From NCBI GenBank assembly GCA_036676195.1, contig JAKFDK010000061.1, forward strand, positions 1 through 62,330: a DNA stretch of 62,330 bases. Reading direction: 5' to 3'. Numbering within the stretch: the stretch's first letter is position 1; each line of letters opens with the position of its first letter. The translations under genes were made by a program, and so were the position numbers. The stretch is from JAKFDK01 sp036676195. GTDB lineage: Bacteria; Bacillota; Sulfobacillia; Symbiobacteriales; ZC4RG38. The notes under the pieces are model-generated. The model was not told the origin of the DNA and searched no databases. It saw only the letters and a program-made list of their open reading frames with translations. Below, piece after piece: positions 60,322 through 62,330 of this stretch.

Positions 60322-61206
60322 ATGGAAGATCTGAAGCGGTCGTGGATGTTCGTGCCCGGCAACCGGCAGAAGATGATCGACAAGGCCATGGGCCTGGCGG
60401 TGGACGCCATCATGCTGGATATTGAGGACGGCGTGATCCCGGAACTCAAACCGGAGGCGCGCCGGCTGATTGCCGCGGCGCTCGCCCGCCCCAGGGACTC
60501 CGGACCGGCCAGGTATGTGCGTGTAAACGCCATCGGGCACAAGGAATTCGCCCTCGATGTGGCGGCCGTGGTGGTACGCGGGGTGGAAGGCCTGGTGCTG
60601 CCCAAGGTGGAGACGGTTGAATCCGTCAAGTCGGCAGAGACGCAGGTGGCGGAACTGGAGCGGGAGCGGGGGATTCCGGTCGGGACCGTACGCTTTCTGG
60701 TGGCCGTGGAGAGTCCCCGGGGGCTGATGAATGCGTATGCGCTGGCGTCCGCCTCCACTCGGGTGGTAGGACTCATGTTCGGGGCAGAGGATTTTGGCCG
60801 CGAACTGGGGCTGCCCGTGCTCCGCGAGAAAGAGGCCAGCGAACTGCTCTTTGCCCGGTCTGCGCTGGTGGTGGCGGCAGCGGCGGCGCACGTGCAGTCG
60901 GTGGACGGTGTCTGGCCCGACATCCAGAACGAGGCGGGGCTGTGGGACGACGCCCGCCAGGCCCGGCGCCTCGGTTTTACCGGTAAATCCTGCTTTCACC
61001 CCGGCCAGATCGAGGGCATTAACGCTGTCTTCAGCCCCTCGGCTGCCGATGTGGCCTTTGCCAGCGAGGTCGACCAGGCCTTTGCCAGCGCCCAGGCGCG
61101 CGGCGAGGGCTCCATTGCCTTCCGCGGCCAGTTGATTGACCTGCCCATCGTGGAACGGGCGCGGCAAATGCTTCGCCTGGCGGAGCAACTGGAGGTGCGT
61201 GGCTGA
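60322..61206 (+). CDS. CitE/HpcH-type lyase (malyl-/citramalyl-CoA lyase-like)
   Basis: This 294 aa TIM-barrel protein has RSWMFVPGNRQKMIDKAMG, the CoA-binding N-terminus, MLDIEDGVIPELKPEARRL with the metal ligand and base, AVESPRGLMNAYALA and MFGAEDFGRELG. CitE-like proteins of this length cleave malyl-, beta-methylmalyl- or citramalyl-CoA. The family cannot be pinned to one of these by eye. Its stop overlaps the MaoC start (TGATG). Confidence 0.88.
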   Translation: MEDLKRSWMFVPGNRQKMIDKAMGLAVDAIMLDIEDGVIPELKPEARRLIAAALARPRDSGPARYVRVNAIGHKEFALDVAAVVVRGVEGLVLPKVETVESVKSAETQVAELERERGIPVGTVRFLVAVESPRGLMNAYALASASTRVVGLMFGAEDFGRELGLPVLREKEASELLFARSALVVAAAAAHVQSVDGVWPDIQNEAGLWDDARQARRLGFTGKSCFHPGQIEGINAVFSPSAADVAFASEVDQAFASAQARGEGSIAFRGQLIDLPIVERARQMLRLAEQLEVRG

Positions 61207-61712
61207 TGGCGGTGAAGCCGGGCTGGGAAGGGCGGTTCTTTGAAGATTTTGAGGTCGGGGATATCTACCGCAGCCGGCTGGGGCGCACCATTACCGAGGC
61301 GGACAACATCTCGTTTTCCCTGCTGACCAACAACACGAACCAGATCCACTTCAACGCCCACTATGCCCAGCGGACAGAGTTCGGCCGCCTGCTGGTGAAC
61401 AGTGCCCTCACGCTCGCCATTGTGGCCGGGCTGGGGGTCACCGATGTCAGCGAAAACGGGTTTGCCCTGGGCTGGGACCAGATTACCCTGCCGAACCCGG
61501 TGTTTGCCGGCGACACGCTGTACTCCGAGTCGGAAGTGCTGGAGAAGCGGGAGTCTCGCTCCCGTCCCCAGTGGGGAGTGGTGAAGATCCGTACCCGCGG
61601 GGTGAACCAGGACGGCAAGGTCGTGATCGATTACACCCGCAGCGTCATGGTCTGGAAGCGGGCACATGCCCCCAGACAGGACCTGTTCCCGGCGCCGCCG
61701 GATGGCAGGTAG
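61206..61712 (+). CDS. MaoC-family hydratase, mesaconyl-CoA-hydratase-like
   Basis: This 168 aa hot-dog protein closely follows the mesaconyl-CoA hydratase pattern: RTITEADNISFSLLTNNTN, QIHFNAHYA, FGRLLVNSALTLAIVAGL, NPVFAGDTLYSESEVLEKRE and SRSRPQWGVV. In classical R-hydratases the active pair is Asp and His in DxNPxH; here the stretch reads NTNQIH, with Asn in place of Asp. That variation occurs in this subfamily as I remember it, but I cannot check. It makes or removes a hydroxyl on the C5 acyl-CoA before lyase cleavage. Confidence 0.85.
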   Translation: MAVKPGWEGRFFEDFEVGDIYRSRLGRTITEADNISFSLLTNNTNQIHFNAHYAQRTEFGRLLVNSALTLAIVAGLGVTDVSENGFALGWDQITLPNPVFAGDTLYSESEVLEKRESRSRPQWGVVKIRTRGVNQDGKVVIDYTRSVMVWKRAHAPRQDLFPAPPDGR

Positions 61713-61713
61713 G

Positions 61714-62330
61714 TTATCCGGGCCGTGGCGGCACGGCTGCCGGTAACCCCCAGTGGTATCCCTGGCCGAACTCCACCCCCAGTTGCTGTAAGGCCGCGGC
61801 GATGGAGCCAGTTTCGACCCACTCCGCAATGACCTGTTTGCCCAGAGCGTGGGCCACCGTGTTCAGGGCCTGCACAATGGCACGGCTGGCGGGGTCAGTG
61901 TCCAAATGGCAGACAAAGGTACCGGCGATCTTGACGTAGTCCGCCGGTATATTACTCAGATAAGAAAATGAAGAAAACCCCTGGCCAAAGTCGTCGAGGG
62001 CAAAGCGGCAGCCCAGTTTCTGCAACTTTGTCATCCAGCGCTGGGTCTGTTGCAGATCGGTGACGGCAGCAGTTTCAGTTATTTCAACGACCAGGCGCCT
62101 GGCGGACTGTGGGTGGTCCCGAAACCAGGTTGCGAGTAAGTCCAGCAGGGCCTCATCACCGAGGCTGGCCCCGGAGAGGTTGATAAAGATGCGCTCTTTC
62201 CGGTGCTGCTGCAAGCAGCGCAGAGCCGTCTCCGCCACCCAGCGGTCGATCTGGGAGATCAGACCAAACCGTTCCGCCACCGGGATAAAGGCATCCGGGC
62301 CAACGACCTGGTCGCTGCCCGTCTGCATCC
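61714..62330 (-). CDS. EAL-domain protein, N-terminus beyond window
   Basis: Only the C-terminal part of the gene is in the window: FIPVAERFGLI, IFINLSGASL, VEITETAAV, ALDDFGQGFSSFSYL, IPADYVKIAG and WVETGSIAAALQQLGVEFGQGYHWGLP. This is a cyclic di-GMP phosphodiesterase domain. Compared with active EAL proteins, the segment KIAGTF keeps Lys, and VIAEWVET keeps the Glu. The start lies to the right of the window. It is convergent with the MaoC gene, one base apart. Confidence 0.88.
   Translation of the reverse strand, partial: MQTGSDQVVGPDAFIPVAERFGLISQIDRWVAETALRCLQQHRKERIFINLSGASLGDEALLDLLATWFRDHPQSARRLVVEITETAAVTDLQQTQRWMTKLQKLGCRFALDDFGQGFSSFSYLSNIPADYVKIAGTFVCHLDTDPASRAIVQALNTVAHALGKQVIAEWVETGSIAAALQQLGVEFGQGYHWGLPAAVPPRPG

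Overview
The window looks like chromosome from a GC-rich member of the Bacillota (Firmicutes). The reasons are clear purine-rich Shine-Dalgarno sequences, frequent GTG and TTG starts, direct-repeat Pho boxes of the Gram-positive PhoP type, lipobox-bearing binding proteins and a ComQ-like prenyl synthase. I cannot name a genus. I recognised no rRNA, tRNA, CRISPR array, insertion sequence or prophage.

Layout. 1-6754 (minus) is a Tad/Flp pilus operon (CpaB, CpaE, CpaF, TadB, TadC, Flp, TadE and TadG-like) followed by three tandem paralogues of a small membrane protein, the last cut by the window edge. 7054-10103 (plus) has an ornithine-cyclodeaminase-family protein, an orphan binding lipoprotein and an isochorismatase-type hydrolase. 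10361-11033 is an ArsR/VOC pair with a leaderless promoter. 11257-16840 (minus) is an apparent operon of UbiX, an AraC regulator, a three-subunit molybdenum hydroxylase and a CoxG-like protein. It sits next to a class II aldolase and an MFS transporter. 19313-25567 (plus) is a Fur-box-flanked iron-siderophore locus (FhuF-like, FecBCDE-like, MFS). 25637-30375 holds an NCS2 purine permease, a PTS enzyme I and a glycerate kinase.

30420-35033 is the most unusual region. A large protein combining an HExxH peptidase motif, HEAT-like repeats and two cyclic-nucleotide-binding-like domains faces a three-gene unit. That unit is two homologous 76-77 aa leader-like peptides flanking a polyprenyl-synthetase (ComQ-like) protein, closed by a terminator. 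It is the best candidate for an undescribed peptide-modification or signalling system.

35166-37169 is a 2,4-dienoyl-CoA-reductase-type oxidoreductase. 37666-42427 is the phosphate system (phoU, pstB facing pstC, pstA, pstS), with a direct-repeat Pho box in each direction between the two arms. After a chemoreceptor and an EAL/CBS protein comes a zinc phospholipase C/glycolipid glycosyltransferase pair (46549-48442). Its promoter resembles that of pstC, suggesting phosphate-starvation membrane lipid remodelling.

48571-61712 is a catabolic island: a double IclR regulator (two IclR units in one chain) faces a long plus-strand run of nitroreductase, unknown protein, metal-dependent hydrolase, class I CoA-transferase A/B, SsuABC-like ABC transporter, CaiB-type CoA-transferase, acyl-CoA dehydrogenase, CitE-type lyase and mesaconyl-CoA-hydratase-like MaoC. 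The set fits use of a C5 dicarboxylate such as itaconate, mesaconate or methylsuccinate. The window ends inside another EAL-domain gene.
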